Positions 15,733 through 23,337 of a stretch of DNA of 36,287 bases are shown one piece after another. The first letter of the stretch is position 1. Each line of letters opens with the position of its first letter. Source of the stretch: UBA4923 sp964486135 (lineage in GTDB: Bacteria > Bacillota > Clostridia > Saccharofermentanales > DTU023). Location of the stretch: the NCBI GenBank assembly GCA_964486135.1, contig CAZAKT010000018.1, positions 1 through 36,287 on the forward strand, read 5' to 3'. A program made the position numbers and the translations under genes. The notes under the pieces were generated by a model. It worked only from the letters and a program-made list of their open reading frames with translations, was not told the origin of the DNA and ran no database searches.

Positions 15733-16218
15733 GTGGCTAAGAAAACAATGAGCAGACAGGAGTTGCTTGACCGCCGCGAAGAGCTCATCGCCGCGCAAAA
15801 GAAGCAGACTCCGCGATACGCGAAATCGCGCCAATTGACAAAAAGAGAACGCAAGGTGCTGGGGCTCGGCCGTGACGAAGGCCGGGCGAGACTCTCGCAT
15901 CTCCGTATGAACGCCTTCAAGGTGAATGCCCTGATCCGTCTGGTCATCGGCAAACCCCTCGAAGAGGCCTATGCGATTTTGGAGTATACGCCGCATGGGG
16001 CAGCCGTGCCGCTGACCAAGCTGCTGAAATCTGCCGAGGCCAACGCCGTCAACAACAACGGGCTGAACGCGGAAAACCTCTACGTGGCGGAGCTTAACGC
16101 CATGCAGGGGCCGACACTGAAGCGGATCCGCGCCCGCGCCCGCGGCCAGGCGACCTGGATCCGCAAGCGCAGCTGTCATGTGGACGTTGTTCTGAGAGAA
16201 AGAGAGCAGGAGGACTAA
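15733..16218 (+). CDS. rplV: 50S ribosomal protein L22 with 47-residue N-terminal extension
   Basis: L22 lines the exit tunnel with its beta hairpin and has its globular part at the tunnel mouth. The core (about 57-161) is clear from KPLEEAYAILEYTP, LLKSAEANAVNNNGL, GPTLKRIRARARG and ATWIRKRSCHVDVV. The start is GTG at 15733-15735 with GGAGG 7 nt upstream, giving 161 residues against about 110-113 in typical L22. The extra N-terminal 47 residues are highly charged and probably helical at first (MSRQELLDRREELIAAQKK), then basic. The usual RI(S/A)PRK motif is replaced by RMNAFK. The extension is supported by the ribosome-binding site and cannot be removed by a well-placed internal start. Confidence 0.95.
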   Translation: MAKKTMSRQELLDRREELIAAQKKQTPRYAKSRQLTKRERKVLGLGRDEGRARLSHLRMNAFKVNALIRLVIGKPLEEAYAILEYTPHGAAVPLTKLLKSAEANAVNNNGLNAENLYVAELNAMQGPTLKRIRARARGQATWIRKRSCHVDVVLREREQED

Positions 16219-16219
16219 T

Positions 16220-16903
16220 ATGGGTCAGAAGGTCAATCCGCACGGTTTGCGTGTTGGTGTCATCAAGGACTGGGATTCGCGCTGGTATGCCGATAAAAAG
16301 GACTTCGCCCGCTTTCTTGTCGAAGACAAAAAGATCCGCGACTATGTCAAGGCGGAAACAGAGCGCGCCGGCGTTTCGAGGATTGAGATCGAACGTCTGG
16401 GCGAGGATAACACGACTATTACGATCACGACGGGCAAGCCGGGCATCATCATCGGGCGCGGCGGCTCCGAGATCGAGAATTTAAAAAAGAGACTGACAAA
16501 GAAATTTGGCCGCACCTTCTACATCAATGTCAAGGAAGTGCGCAATGTCGATATCGAGGCCCAGCTTGTCGCTGAGAGCATCGCCAAGCAGCTGGAGGAG
16601 CGGGTCTCCTTCCGCCGGGCTATGAAGCAGGCCATCAACCGGGCCATGAAGAACGGGGCCAAGGGTATCAAGACCATGGTTTCCGGCCGCCTGGGCGGCG
16701 CTGAGATCGCCCGTTTCGAACAATATCGCGAAGGATCGATCCCGCTTCACACACTTCACGCTGATATCGACTATGGATTTGCCGAGGCGAAAACCTCCTA
16801 TGGACAGCTCGGCGTCAAAGTATGGATATACAAGGGCGAAGTCCTGAGCATCAGGACAAGCGCCCGGGATGAAAAGGAGGCGATCCCCGATGTTAATGCC
16901 TAG
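16220..16903 (+). CDS. rpsC: 30S ribosomal protein S3
   Basis: Part of the mRNA entry channel with S4 and S5. The 227-residue protein starts MGQKVNPHGLRVGVIKDWDSRWYADK, has the KH-domain GXXG loop GRGG at 79-82 and the C-terminal GAEIARFEQYREGSIPLHTLHADIDYG segment. AGGAGG is upstream, and the gene follows rplV by one base. Its 3' end overlaps rplP by 14 bp, with the rplP ribosome-binding site inside rpsC. Confidence 0.99.
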   Translation: MGQKVNPHGLRVGVIKDWDSRWYADKKDFARFLVEDKKIRDYVKAETERAGVSRIEIERLGEDNTTITITTGKPGIIIGRGGSEIENLKKRLTKKFGRTFYINVKEVRNVDIEAQLVAESIAKQLEERVSFRRAMKQAINRAMKNGAKGIKTMVSGRLGGAEIARFEQYREGSIPLHTLHADIDYGFAEAKTSYGQLGVKVWIYKGEVLSIRTSARDEKEAIPDVNA

Positions 16904-17480
16904 ACGTGTTAAACGCAGAAAACAGCACCGCGGACGCATGAAGGGGAAGGCGCTTCGGGGCAATAAGGTGACCTACGGCCAGTATGGCTTGCAGGCGCTC
17001 GAACCCTGTTGGATCACTGCCAACCAGATTGAGGCATCCCGTATCGCGATCAACCGTTATTTCCGCCGTGGCGGAACGGTCTGGATCAAGGTCTTTCCTG
17101 ACAAGCCGGTCTCCAAGAAGCCGGCCGAAACCCGTATGGGTAAAGGTAAAGGCGCCCCCGAATACTGGGTAGCCGTTGTCAAGCCCGGCCGAGTCCTCTT
17201 TGAAGTGGCCGGGGTTACGGAAAAACAAGCGCGTGAAGCGCTTAGACTGGCGTCACATAAGCTTCCCTGCAAGGTTCGCTTTGTCGAGAGTGAGCGGGAG
17301 TTCACGGAAGAAGAGATCGCCAAGTACGCTGAAGTCCAGGTACTCGATATACCGGATGAACTCCTGAGTGAGGCCGAACTGGCTGAACAGGCCGCCGAGG
17401 CAGGCGAGCTTGAGGGTGAAGAAACCGATGCCGAGTCCACGGATGAAGCGGCTGCCGACGCTGAGAATGAGGAGGTCTGA
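16890..17480 (+). CDS. rplP: 50S ribosomal protein L16 with acidic C-terminal tail
   Basis: L16 helps position A-site tRNA and completes late 50S assembly. The core (1 to about 133) is standard, including RRVKRRKQHRGRMKG, PDKPVSKKPAETRMGKGKG and ALRLASHKLPCKVRFV. The ATG at 16890 is used because AAGGAGG lies 9 nt upstream; a longer frame from 16869 has no such site. The product is 196 residues instead of the usual 135-147. The last 63 or so residues carry about 25 acidic and only 2 basic side chains and end in a low-complexity Glu/Asp/Ala run. Such an acidic tail is unexpected on an rRNA-binding protein. The gene overlaps rpsC by 14 bp and rpmC follows 2 bp after the stop. Confidence 0.97.
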   Translation: MLMPRRVKRRKQHRGRMKGKALRGNKVTYGQYGLQALEPCWITANQIEASRIAINRYFRRGGTVWIKVFPDKPVSKKPAETRMGKGKGAPEYWVAVVKPGRVLFEVAGVTEKQAREALRLASHKLPCKVRFVESEREFTEEEIAKYAEVQVLDIPDELLSEAELAEQAAEAGELEGEETDAESTDEAAADAENEEV

Positions 17481-17482
17481 TT

Positions 17483-17689
17483 ATGAAGGCGAAAGAATTA
17501 CGTGAAAAAAACCAGACCGAGCTTGAAACCGAGCTGAAGGAGTTGAAACAGGAACTGTTCAAACTTCGCTTCGCGCACGCGACCAACCAGCTTGCCAACC
17601 CTATGGAGCTGAAGCGGGTCAAGCGTGATATAGCCCGTGTCAAAACGGTTATACGCCAGCATGAACTGGGCCATCTTGTCTCAAGATAA
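17483..17689 (+). CDS. rpmC: 50S ribosomal protein L29
   Basis: Small helical-hairpin protein beside L23 at the tunnel exit. The 68 residues match the family: MKAKELREKNQTELETELKE, then ELFKLRFAHATNQLANPMELKRVKRDIARVKTVI. GAGGAGG at the end of rplP serves as ribosome-binding site, with the start 2 bp after the rplP stop. The following rpsQ begins 11 bp after its stop. No anomaly is seen. Confidence 0.99.
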   Translation: MKAKELREKNQTELETELKELKQELFKLRFAHATNQLANPMELKRVKRDIARVKTVIRQHELGHLVSR

Positions 17690-17700
17690 GGGGGAGAACA

Positions 17701-17961
17701 ATGAGCGAAGAACGCAATAAGAGAAAAGAGCTTGTGGGCACGGTGGTCAGCGACAAGATGGACAAGACGATTGTCATCGCTGTCTCAGAGCACGTGCGCC
17801 ATCCGCTTTACAAGAAATATATCAAGCGTACCGTCAAGATGAAAGCGCACGATGAGAATAACGAGTGCGGCATCGGCGATCGCGTCCGCGTAATGGAAAC
17901 AAGACCCTTGAGCCGCGAAAAACACTGGCGCCTGATCGAGATCATCGAGAAGGCCAGGTAG
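17701..17961 (+). CDS. rpsQ: 30S ribosomal protein S17
   Basis: Primary 16S rRNA-binding protein of the small-subunit body, OB fold. The 86-residue sequence has the family markers RKELVGTVVSDKMDKTIVIAV, RHPLYKKYIKRTVKMKAHDE and VRVMETRPLSREKHWRLIEII. AAGGGGGAG precedes the ATG. It is the last gene of the classical S10 operon in E. coli, and here it continues without an obvious break into rplN, 26 bp downstream. Confidence 0.99.
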   Translation: MSEERNKRKELVGTVVSDKMDKTIVIAVSEHVRHPLYKKYIKRTVKMKAHDENNECGIGDRVRVMETRPLSREKHWRLIEIIEKAR

Positions 17962-17987
17962 CCCTTGGGGTTTAGGAGGAACAGTCA

Positions 17988-18356
17988 ATGATTCAAGTAC
18001 AATCGAGGCTCAAATCCGCCGACAATACCGGCGCCAAACGCTTGATGTGCATCAAGGTGCTGGGGGGGACGGGACGCCGCTACGCTAATGTTGGCGACGT
18101 TATCGTCTGCTCCGTCAAGGAGGCCGCGCCAGGTGGAACGGTTAAAAAAGGCGAAGTGGTCAGGGCCGTGGTGGTCCGTACGAAATCGGGCATCCAGCGC
18201 AAGGACGGGTCGGTGATCCGCTTTGACGAGAATGCCGCGGTCATTTTGAAGGATGATGGCAATCCCCAGGGGACGCGCATCTTTGGCCCGATCGCCCGCG
18301 AGCTGCGTGAGAAGAACTACATGAAGATTCTCTCGCTGGCCCCCGAGGTCCTGTAA
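17988..18356 (+). CDS. rplN: 50S ribosomal protein L14
   Basis: Intersubunit-bridge protein and docking site of the silencing factor RsfS. The 122 residues have the start MIQVQSRLKSADNTGAKRLMCIKVLGG and the C-terminal GTRIFGPIARELREKNYMKI-type ending. TAGGAGG is upstream. Its stop TAA overlaps an ATG (TAATG at 18355-18358) that could serve as an alternative start for rplX. First gene of the spc part of the cluster. Confidence 0.99.
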   Translation: MIQVQSRLKSADNTGAKRLMCIKVLGGTGRRYANVGDVIVCSVKEAAPGGTVKKGEVVRAVVVRTKSGIQRKDGSVIRFDENAAVILKDDGNPQGTRIFGPIARELREKNYMKILSLAPEVL

Positions 18357-18373
18357 TGGCAAAGGAGAAGAGC

Positions 18374-18724
18374 ATGTCCCGTAAAAAACTACATGTCAAA
18401 GCGGACGACCAGGTCTATGTCCTGACCGGGAAGGACGCGGGTAAAACCGGCAAGATCATCGCCACCTACCCTGCCAAGGGCCGGGTGATCGTGGAGGGTG
18501 TCAACATCGCGACACGCCACGTCAAGCCGCGTTCACAGCATCAACAAGGCGGAATCATCCACCAGGAGATGCCCATCGACGCGTCCAATGTGATGCTGGT
18601 CTGCCAAAAGTGCAAGCGACCGTCCAAGGTCGGGAGAAAATATTTGGATAACGGTGACAAGGTCCGCTTCTGCAAGTCCTGTGGCGCCACGATCTCCGTG
18701 ATCAGCAAGGGAAAGAAGGAGTAA
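18374..18724 (+). CDS. rplX: 50S ribosomal protein L24, zinc-ribbon-like form
   Basis: Assembly initiator that ends up near the tunnel exit. The KOW motif is in VYVLTGKDAGKTGKIIATYPAKGRVIVEGVN; the QGGIIHQEMPIDASNVMLV segment is typical. Two CxxC pairs (C77/C80 and C100/C103) make a zinc-ribbon-like C-terminal half; cysteines in these positions occur in other Clostridia as I recall. The start at 18374 has AAAGGAG 6 nt upstream, giving 116 residues. An alternative ATG at 18356 overlaps the rplN stop and would add MAKEKS, with a weaker GAGG. Confidence 0.97.
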   Translation: MSRKKLHVKADDQVYVLTGKDAGKTGKIIATYPAKGRVIVEGVNIATRHVKPRSQHQQGGIIHQEMPIDASNVMLVCQKCKRPSKVGRKYLDNGDKVRFCKSCGATISVISKGKKE

Positions 18725-18727
18725 GGC

Positions 18728-19267
18728 ATGAACCGCTTAAAAGACAAATATTTTGATCAAGTGCGCGATGCCCTCATGCAGGAGTTTGGCTATGCCACGA
18801 TCATGCAGGTTCCCCGGCTGGAGAAGATCGTCCTGAACATAGGAATCGGCAATGTGCGCGAAAATCCCAAGGCGGTTGAGTCGGCCGTGCGCGACCTGAC
18901 GACCATTTCCGGCCAGAAGCCGGTCGTCGTCAACGCCAAGAAATCGGTCGCCAACTTCAAGCTGAGGGAAGGCATGCCAAACGGGGTCAAGGTAACCATC
19001 CGAGGGGACCGCATGTACCAGTTCCTTGACAGGCTGATCAGCATCGCCCTGCCCCGTGTCCGCGATTTTCGCGGCGTCAACCCCAATTCATTTGACGGTC
19101 ACGGCAACTATTCACTGGGCGCGCGCGAACAGCTGATCTTCCCGGAAGTTGATTACGACAGCATTGACAAGATCAATGGCCTTGACATCGCCATCGTCAC
19201 CACGGCGGATACCGATGAAGAGGCCAAGGCTCTGCTCGCCGGGCTCGGCATGCCCTTCCGCAGGTAA
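18728..19267 (+). CDS. rplE: 50S ribosomal protein L5
   Basis: Binds 5S rRNA and contacts P-site tRNA in the central protuberance. The 179-residue protein has normal length and markers such as VPRLEKIVLNIGIGN, GQKPVVVNAKKSVANFKLREGMPNGVKVTIRG, RVRDFRGVNPNSFDGHGNYSLG and EQLIFPEVDYD. GAAGGAG, at the end of rplX, precedes the ATG, and only 3 bp separate the two genes. No anomaly is seen. Confidence 0.99.
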   Translation: MNRLKDKYFDQVRDALMQEFGYATIMQVPRLEKIVLNIGIGNVRENPKAVESAVRDLTTISGQKPVVVNAKKSVANFKLREGMPNGVKVTIRGDRMYQFLDRLISIALPRVRDFRGVNPNSFDGHGNYSLGAREQLIFPEVDYDSIDKINGLDIAIVTTADTDEEAKALLAGLGMPFRR

Positions 19268-19279
19268 GAGGAGTACACC

Positions 19280-19465
19280 ATGGCCAAAAAATCAATGATT
19301 ATCAAAGCACAACGCGAGCCGAAATATTCGACGCGCCAGAAAAACCGTTGCCAACTGTGTGGGCGTCCCCACGCCTACATCCGCAAGTTCGGTATCTGCC
19401 GCCTTTGTTTTCGTAAACTCGCTTATAAAGGTCAGATCCCTGGCGTACGCAAAGCCAGTTGGTAA
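19280..19465 (+). CDS. rpsN: 30S ribosomal protein S14, type Z
   Basis: Zinc-binding short form of S14 in the small-subunit head. The 61-residue protein has C24xxC27 and C40xxC43, the four zinc ligands, and ends in the conserved GQIPGVRKASW. AAGAGGAG precedes the ATG. The zinc form is common in Firmicutes. It lies between rplE and rpsH, the standard spc order. Confidence 0.99.
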   Translation: MAKKSMIIKAQREPKYSTRQKNRCQLCGRPHAYIRKFGICRLCFRKLAYKGQIPGVRKASW

Positions 19466-19477
19466 GGAGGAGATATC

Positions 19478-19873
19478 ATGCAGGTTACGGATCCAATCGC
19501 GGATATGCTGACACGCATCCGCAACGCCGGAAGGGCCGGCAAAATGACATGTGAGATCCCCGCTTCAAATATGAAGCGCGCCATCGCGGATATTCTCGTC
19601 GATGAAGGCTATATCGATAAGGTCTCCTACCGCGAAGACGACAAGCAGGGCCTACTGACAGTCACTATGAAGTATTATGGCTCCAAACCCGTCATTACGG
19701 GCATCAAGCGCATCTCGAAACCGGGACTTCGCGTCTACGCCGATGTTGAGCATCTGCCGCGTGTCCAAAACGGTCTTGGAATCGCAATCATTTCGACCTC
19801 CAAAGGCGTAATGACCGATAAAATCGCGCGACGGACCAAGGTGGGCGGCGAAGTGCTGGCCTATGTCTGGTAA
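19478..19873 (+). CDS. rpsH: 30S ribosomal protein S8
   Basis: Binds helix 21 of 16S rRNA in the central domain; in E. coli it represses the spc operon by binding mRNA near rplE. The 131-residue sequence has ADMLTRIRNAGRAGK at the start and GLGIAIISTSKGVMTDKIARR at the C-terminus, with normal length. TAAGGAGG lies upstream. After it comes a 59-bp spacer with a small GGGTT-GACA-AACCC hairpin (19894-19907) before rplF. Confidence 0.99.
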   Translation: MQVTDPIADMLTRIRNAGRAGKMTCEIPASNMKRAIADILVDEGYIDKVSYREDDKQGLLTVTMKYYGSKPVITGIKRISKPGLRVYADVEHLPRVQNGLGIAIISTSKGVMTDKIARRTKVGGEVLAYVW

Positions 19874-19932
19874 GAGGGGCTGAACTCTGAAAAGGGTTGA
19901 CAAACCCGCAATCTTAAGAGCAGGAGGACAAG

Positions 19933-20472
19933 ATGTCAAGAATTGGCAAGAAGCCGATCACGGTCCCCAAGGATATCGAGGTAGATATCCAGGGCGACAG
20001 AATCGAAGTGAAACGTGGCAAGGAATCGCTGGCCCAGAAGATCCTTCCGGGCATTACCGTCAAGCTTGAGGGCGGCGAGATCCTGGTCGAACGTGAAAAT
20101 GACAGGCGTGATACCCGGGCCTACCACGGCTTGACCCGCTCGCTGATCAACAATATGGTGATTGGCCTGAGCGAGGGATTTACTAAAAACTTGGAAATAC
20201 AGGGTGTCGGTTACAGGGCCCAAAAAGACGGCAACAAGCTGGTCATGGACCTGGGTTACTCACACCAGGTGATTTTTGAAGAACCGGAAGGCATAAGCTT
20301 TGAGCTGGCCTCCCCGACGCGCATCGCTGTCAAGGGAGCCGACAAGCAGCTGGTAGGTGAGATGGCCGCCAAAATCAGGGGCTCGCGTCTGCCAGACCCC
20401 TACAAGGGCAAGGGCATCCGCTATGCCGGCGAGGTGGTACGCCTCAAGGCCGGTAAGTCCGGTGTGAAGTAA
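19933..20472 (+). CDS. rplF: 50S ribosomal protein L6
   Basis: Lies near the sarcin-ricin loop and the factor-binding site. The 179 residues start SRIGKKPITVPKDIEVDI and include RSLINNMVIGLSEGFTKNLEIQGVGYRA and, near the end, RLPDPYKGKGIRYAGEVVRLKAGKSG. CAGGAGG precedes the ATG. It is followed by rplR after 13 bp. Normal in length and motifs. Confidence 0.99.
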   Translation: MSRIGKKPITVPKDIEVDIQGDRIEVKRGKESLAQKILPGITVKLEGGEILVERENDRRDTRAYHGLTRSLINNMVIGLSEGFTKNLEIQGVGYRAQKDGNKLVMDLGYSHQVIFEEPEGISFELASPTRIAVKGADKQLVGEMAAKIRGSRLPDPYKGKGIRYAGEVVRLKAGKSGVK

Positions 20473-20485
20473 GGAGCGTTGCGAA

Positions 20486-20854
20486 ATGATTAAAAAAGAA
20501 CCACGCAATAAGGTCCGCCTTCGCCGTCACGCGCGGGTGAGAAAACACTTGTGCGGAACGGCAGAACGCCCGAGGCTCAACATCTTCAGGAGCGCTTCAC
20601 ATATCTACGCGCAACTCATAGATGACGATTCACGCCACACACTGTTGGCGGCCTCAACCCTTGACGCAGCCGTCAAGGAAGCGCACCCCAATGGCGGTAA
20701 TGTCGAGGCAGCCAAGGCTGTCGGCAGGCTGATCGCCGAGCGGGCCGTCGATAAGGGCTTCAAGGCCGTTGTCTTTGACCGCGGCGGGTACCTTTATCAC
20801 GGGCGTGTCGCCGCGTTGGCTGAGGCCGCGCGCGAAGCCGGACTTGAATTTTGA
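20486..20854 (+). CDS. rplR: 50S ribosomal protein L18
   Basis: 5S rRNA-binding protein of the central protuberance. The 122-residue protein has RLRRHARVRKHLCGTAERPRLNIFRS, HIYAQLIDD and the C-terminal FDRGGYLYHGRVAALAEAAREAGLEF. AAGGAG lies 9 nt before the ATG. It ends 11 bp before the chosen rpsE start, and the rpsE ribosome-binding site overlaps its stop codon. Confidence 0.99.
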   Translation: MIKKEPRNKVRLRRHARVRKHLCGTAERPRLNIFRSASHIYAQLIDDDSRHTLLAASTLDAAVKEAHPNGGNVEAAKAVGRLIAERAVDKGFKAVVFDRGGYLYHGRVAALAEAAREAGLEF

Positions 20855-20865
20855 GGAGTGGCAAT

Positions 20866-21387
20866 ATGAGAAGAGAACGAGACCGCGACAGAAGAGAAGA
20901 CAGGGATCGCGACAATGAGTTCCAGGAGCGCGTCATCCACATTGGCCGCGTGGCCAAGACAGTCAAGGGTGGGCGTAACTTCCGTTTCACGGCACTTGTC
21001 GTCGTAGGTGACGGTGAGGGACGTGTCGGGAAGGGGCTTGGGAAATCAAGCGAGATCCCCGAGGCGATCCGGAAGGGAATCGAAGACGCGAAAAAGAACC
21101 TGATCAATGTCGCGACCTATAAAGATACAATCCCCTATGAGGTGACCGGTAAATTCGGTGCCGCGCGCGTACTCCTGAAGCCGGCGGCAGCCGGTACGGG
21201 CGTCATCGCGGGCGGGGCGGTCCGCGCAGTCTGTGAGCTGGCGGGGATCAAGGATATCCGCACCAAGTCGCTTGGAAGCGCCAACCCCAACAATGTCGTC
21301 AACGCGGCGATCGAGGGCTTGAAGTCGCTTCGGACGCTGGAACAAGTCGCCGAAATCCGCGGCAAGAACGCGCGGGAAATCCTGTAA
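20866..21387 (+). CDS. rpsE: 30S ribosomal protein S5
   Basis: Part of the mRNA entry channel and the decoding-fidelity domain. The core is clear from FQERVIHIGRVAKTVKGGRNFRFTALVVVGDGEG, and GTGVIAGGAVRAVCELAGI. The ATG at 20866 has GAGGAG 7 nt upstream and gives 173 residues; an in-frame TTG at 20851 is not needed. The N-terminus is an unusually Arg/Asp-rich stretch (alternating RD/RE, residues 2-17) before the double-stranded-RNA-binding fold, probably a flexible charged leader. The rplR stop lies within its ribosome-binding region. Confidence 0.98.
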   Translation: MRRERDRDRREDRDRDNEFQERVIHIGRVAKTVKGGRNFRFTALVVVGDGEGRVGKGLGKSSEIPEAIRKGIEDAKKNLINVATYKDTIPYEVTGKFGAARVLLKPAAAGTGVIAGGAVRAVCELAGIKDIRTKSLGSANPNNVVNAAIEGLKSLRTLEQVAEIRGKNAREIL

Positions 21388-21397
21388 GGAGGGTGAC

Positions 21398-21604
21398 ATG
21401 GATCAACTGAAAATAACCCTGCTGCGCAGTGTCAATAGTGCCCGTAAAGACCAAAGGGCTACGGTGCGCGCGCTCGGATTGAGGAAGATCGGTCAATCCG
21501 TGATTCAGAAGGACAATGACGCAACCCGCGGCATGGTCCGCAAGGTCCGCCACCTGGTGGTCGCGGAACCTTATGAAGAAGGAGTAGACCATGAAGTTGA
21601 ATGA
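21398..21604 (+). CDS. rpmD: 50S ribosomal protein L30
   Basis: Small 50S protein binding near 5S and 23S rRNA. The first 58 or so residues match the family (LKITLLRSVNSARKDQRATVRALGLRKIGQSVIQKDN, and GMVRKVRHLVV). At 68 residues it is slightly longer than the usual 59-60, through an acidic tail EPYEEGVDHEVE whose codons overlap the first 14 bp of rplO. GGAGGG precedes the ATG. The overlap suggests translational coupling with L15. Confidence 0.98.
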   Translation: MDQLKITLLRSVNSARKDQRATVRALGLRKIGQSVIQKDNDATRGMVRKVRHLVVAEPYEEGVDHEVE

Positions 21605-22040
21605 TTTGAAACCCGTTGATGGCTCCACCCGCAAGTCTTCACGTGTCGGGCGCGGCCGCAGCTCAGGCGGCGGCAAGACGTCAGGCCGGGGGACCAAGGG
21701 CCAGAAGGCGCGTTCCGGCGGCGGTGTCCGTCCTCAGTTCGAGGGCGGCCAGATGCCCCTCTACCGCAGATTGCCCAAGCGGGGTTTTAATAATAAGCGT
21801 TTTGCCAAGCACTACATCACGGTCAATGTCGGCGATTTGATGCGCATGGAAGACGGCGACACGGTGACAGCCGAAAAGCTGGCAGAGTGCGGCGTCATCT
21901 CCCTGCCGAAAGTCAATGACGGGCTTAAAATCCTGGGAGACGGCGAGCTGACAAAAAAACTCGACGTGAAAGCCAGCGCTTTTACGGCCACGGCCAAAGA
22001 AAAGATTGAGGCGGCCGGGGGAAGCTGTGAGGTAATCTGA
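21591..22040 (+). CDS. rplO: 50S ribosomal protein L15
   Basis: Late-assembly protein that spans the 50S interior. The 149-residue protein has the glycine-rich N-terminal extension, here RGRSSGGGKTSGRGTKGQKARSGG-like, and the globular C-terminal domain with VNDGLKILGDGELTKKLDVKASAFTATAKEKIEAAGG. GAAGGAG lies in the 3' end of rpmD. It is followed one base after its stop by secY, the usual order. Confidence 0.99.
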   Translation: MKLNDLKPVDGSTRKSSRVGRGRSSGGGKTSGRGTKGQKARSGGGVRPQFEGGQMPLYRRLPKRGFNNKRFAKHYITVNVGDLMRMEDGDTVTAEKLAECGVISLPKVNDGLKILGDGELTKKLDVKASAFTATAKEKIEAAGGSCEVI

Positions 22041-22041
22041 C

Positions 22042-23334
22042 ATGGGCAGTATGTTTCAGACCCTGGCCAATGCCTGGAAAATTCCGGACCTGAAGAAGAA
22101 GATCGTCTTCACGCTTTTCGCCATCCTGATCTTCAGGCTGGGGACGGCTATCCCGACCCCCATGATCGACAGCGTCGCTTTCGCCTCGCTTATTGAGCGC
22201 TTTGGCCAACTCGGCCAATTCCTCGACATCATATCGGGCGGGGCCTTCAAATCGGTATCGGTTATGGCGCTGGGAATATCGCCCTACATCAACGCCTCGA
22301 TCATCATGCAACTTCTGACCTTCGCCATCCCGGCGCTCGAGCGCCTGCAGAAGGAAGGGGAGGAAGGGCAGAAGAAGCTCCAGAAGATAACCCGTCTGAT
22401 GACCCTGGGACTCTCCCTGGTCATGGCCACCTCCTATGCGCTTCTGACACGTGGCGCGACCACGCCGGGTATCCCCGAGTGGTTGAGCATGGTTGTGGTC
22501 ATCCTGAGCTTTGCCGCCGGCGCCGCCTTCATCATGTGGCTGGGTGAGCAGATTGACGCCAAGGGGGTCGGAAACGGGATCTCCCTGATCATCTTCATTG
22601 GTATTGCCAGCCGCCTGCCCGATTACGCAAGGCAGCTTTTTGTCTACTTCACCACCCTGACGGTGACCGGGAACATTCTCCTGGCCCTGGGTCTTGTGGT
22701 GGTGACGGTGGCCGTCTTCGTCGGCATCATCGCCCTGGTTGTCTTTATCCAGAGCGCGGAAAGGCGGATCCCCGTCCAATATACCAAGCGGGTTGTCGGC
22801 CGTAAGATGTACGGTGGCCAGAGCACCTATCTGCCCATCAAGGTGAACCAGTCCGGTGTTCTGCCGGTCATCTTCGCCATGTCCATGCTTATGGTGCCCT
22901 CGACCATCGCCTCCTTCACGGGAAGCTCGGGTAAGTTCGCGGTCTGGCTTATGAATTTCAATAGCAACCCGCTCTATTACCTGGTTTACGCCATCCTGAT
23001 CATTGCCTTTACCTTCTTCTATTCCATGATCAGCTACAATCCCGTCGAAATCGCGGGCAACCTGCAAAAGAATGGTGGCTACATCCTTGGAATCAGGCCG
23101 GGCCGGCCCACCGCCGATTTTATCGGCAAGACGGCCCGCCGCCTCAATTGGTTTGAGTCGGTCTTCCTGGTGGTCCTGGTCCTCCTACCGGCCCTCCTTG
23201 GCCTTTTGACCGGCGCCCACGGGATCTGGTTCGGTGGAACAGCGGTACTCATCCTGGTCGGCGTGGCCATGGATATTGTGACGCAGCTTGAGGCCCAAAT
23301 GCTCATGCGCCACTACAAGGGCTTCCTGGATTGA
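22042..23334 (+). CDS. secY: protein translocase subunit SecY
   Basis: Channel subunit of the SecYEG translocon. The 430-residue protein has ten predicted membrane segments and family markers: the N-terminal AWKIPDLKKKIVFTLFAI, GISPYINASIIMQLL in TM2, RRIPVQYTKR in the cytosolic loop, KVNQSGVLPVIFA before TM7, and NPVEIAGNLQKNGGYILGIRPGRPTADFI. GAGG lies 8 nt before the ATG. It is immediately followed by adk. Nothing is missing. Confidence 0.99.
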   Translation: MGSMFQTLANAWKIPDLKKKIVFTLFAILIFRLGTAIPTPMIDSVAFASLIERFGQLGQFLDIISGGAFKSVSVMALGISPYINASIIMQLLTFAIPALERLQKEGEEGQKKLQKITRLMTLGLSLVMATSYALLTRGATTPGIPEWLSMVVVILSFAAGAAFIMWLGEQIDAKGVGNGISLIIFIGIASRLPDYARQLFVYFTTLTVTGNILLALGLVVVTVAVFVGIIALVVFIQSAERRIPVQYTKRVVGRKMYGGQSTYLPIKVNQSGVLPVIFAMSMLMVPSTIASFTGSSGKFAVWLMNFNSNPLYYLVYAILIIAFTFFYSMISYNPVEIAGNLQKNGGYILGIRPGRPTADFIGKTARRLNWFESVFLVVLVLLPALLGLLTGAHGIWFGGTAVLILVGVAMDIVTQLEAQMLMRHYKGFLD

Positions 23335-23337
23335 TTT

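Noticed and set aside
19897..19902. TTGACA between rpsH and rplF as a promoter
   Set aside because: No -10 hexamer at 15-19 bp spacing; the bases are part of a small GGGTT-GACA-AACCC hairpin.
22042..23067. A 361-codon open frame antisense to secY (21982-23067)
   Set aside because: A shadow frame of the membrane protein gene, with an implausible His/Asp/Gly-rich composition.
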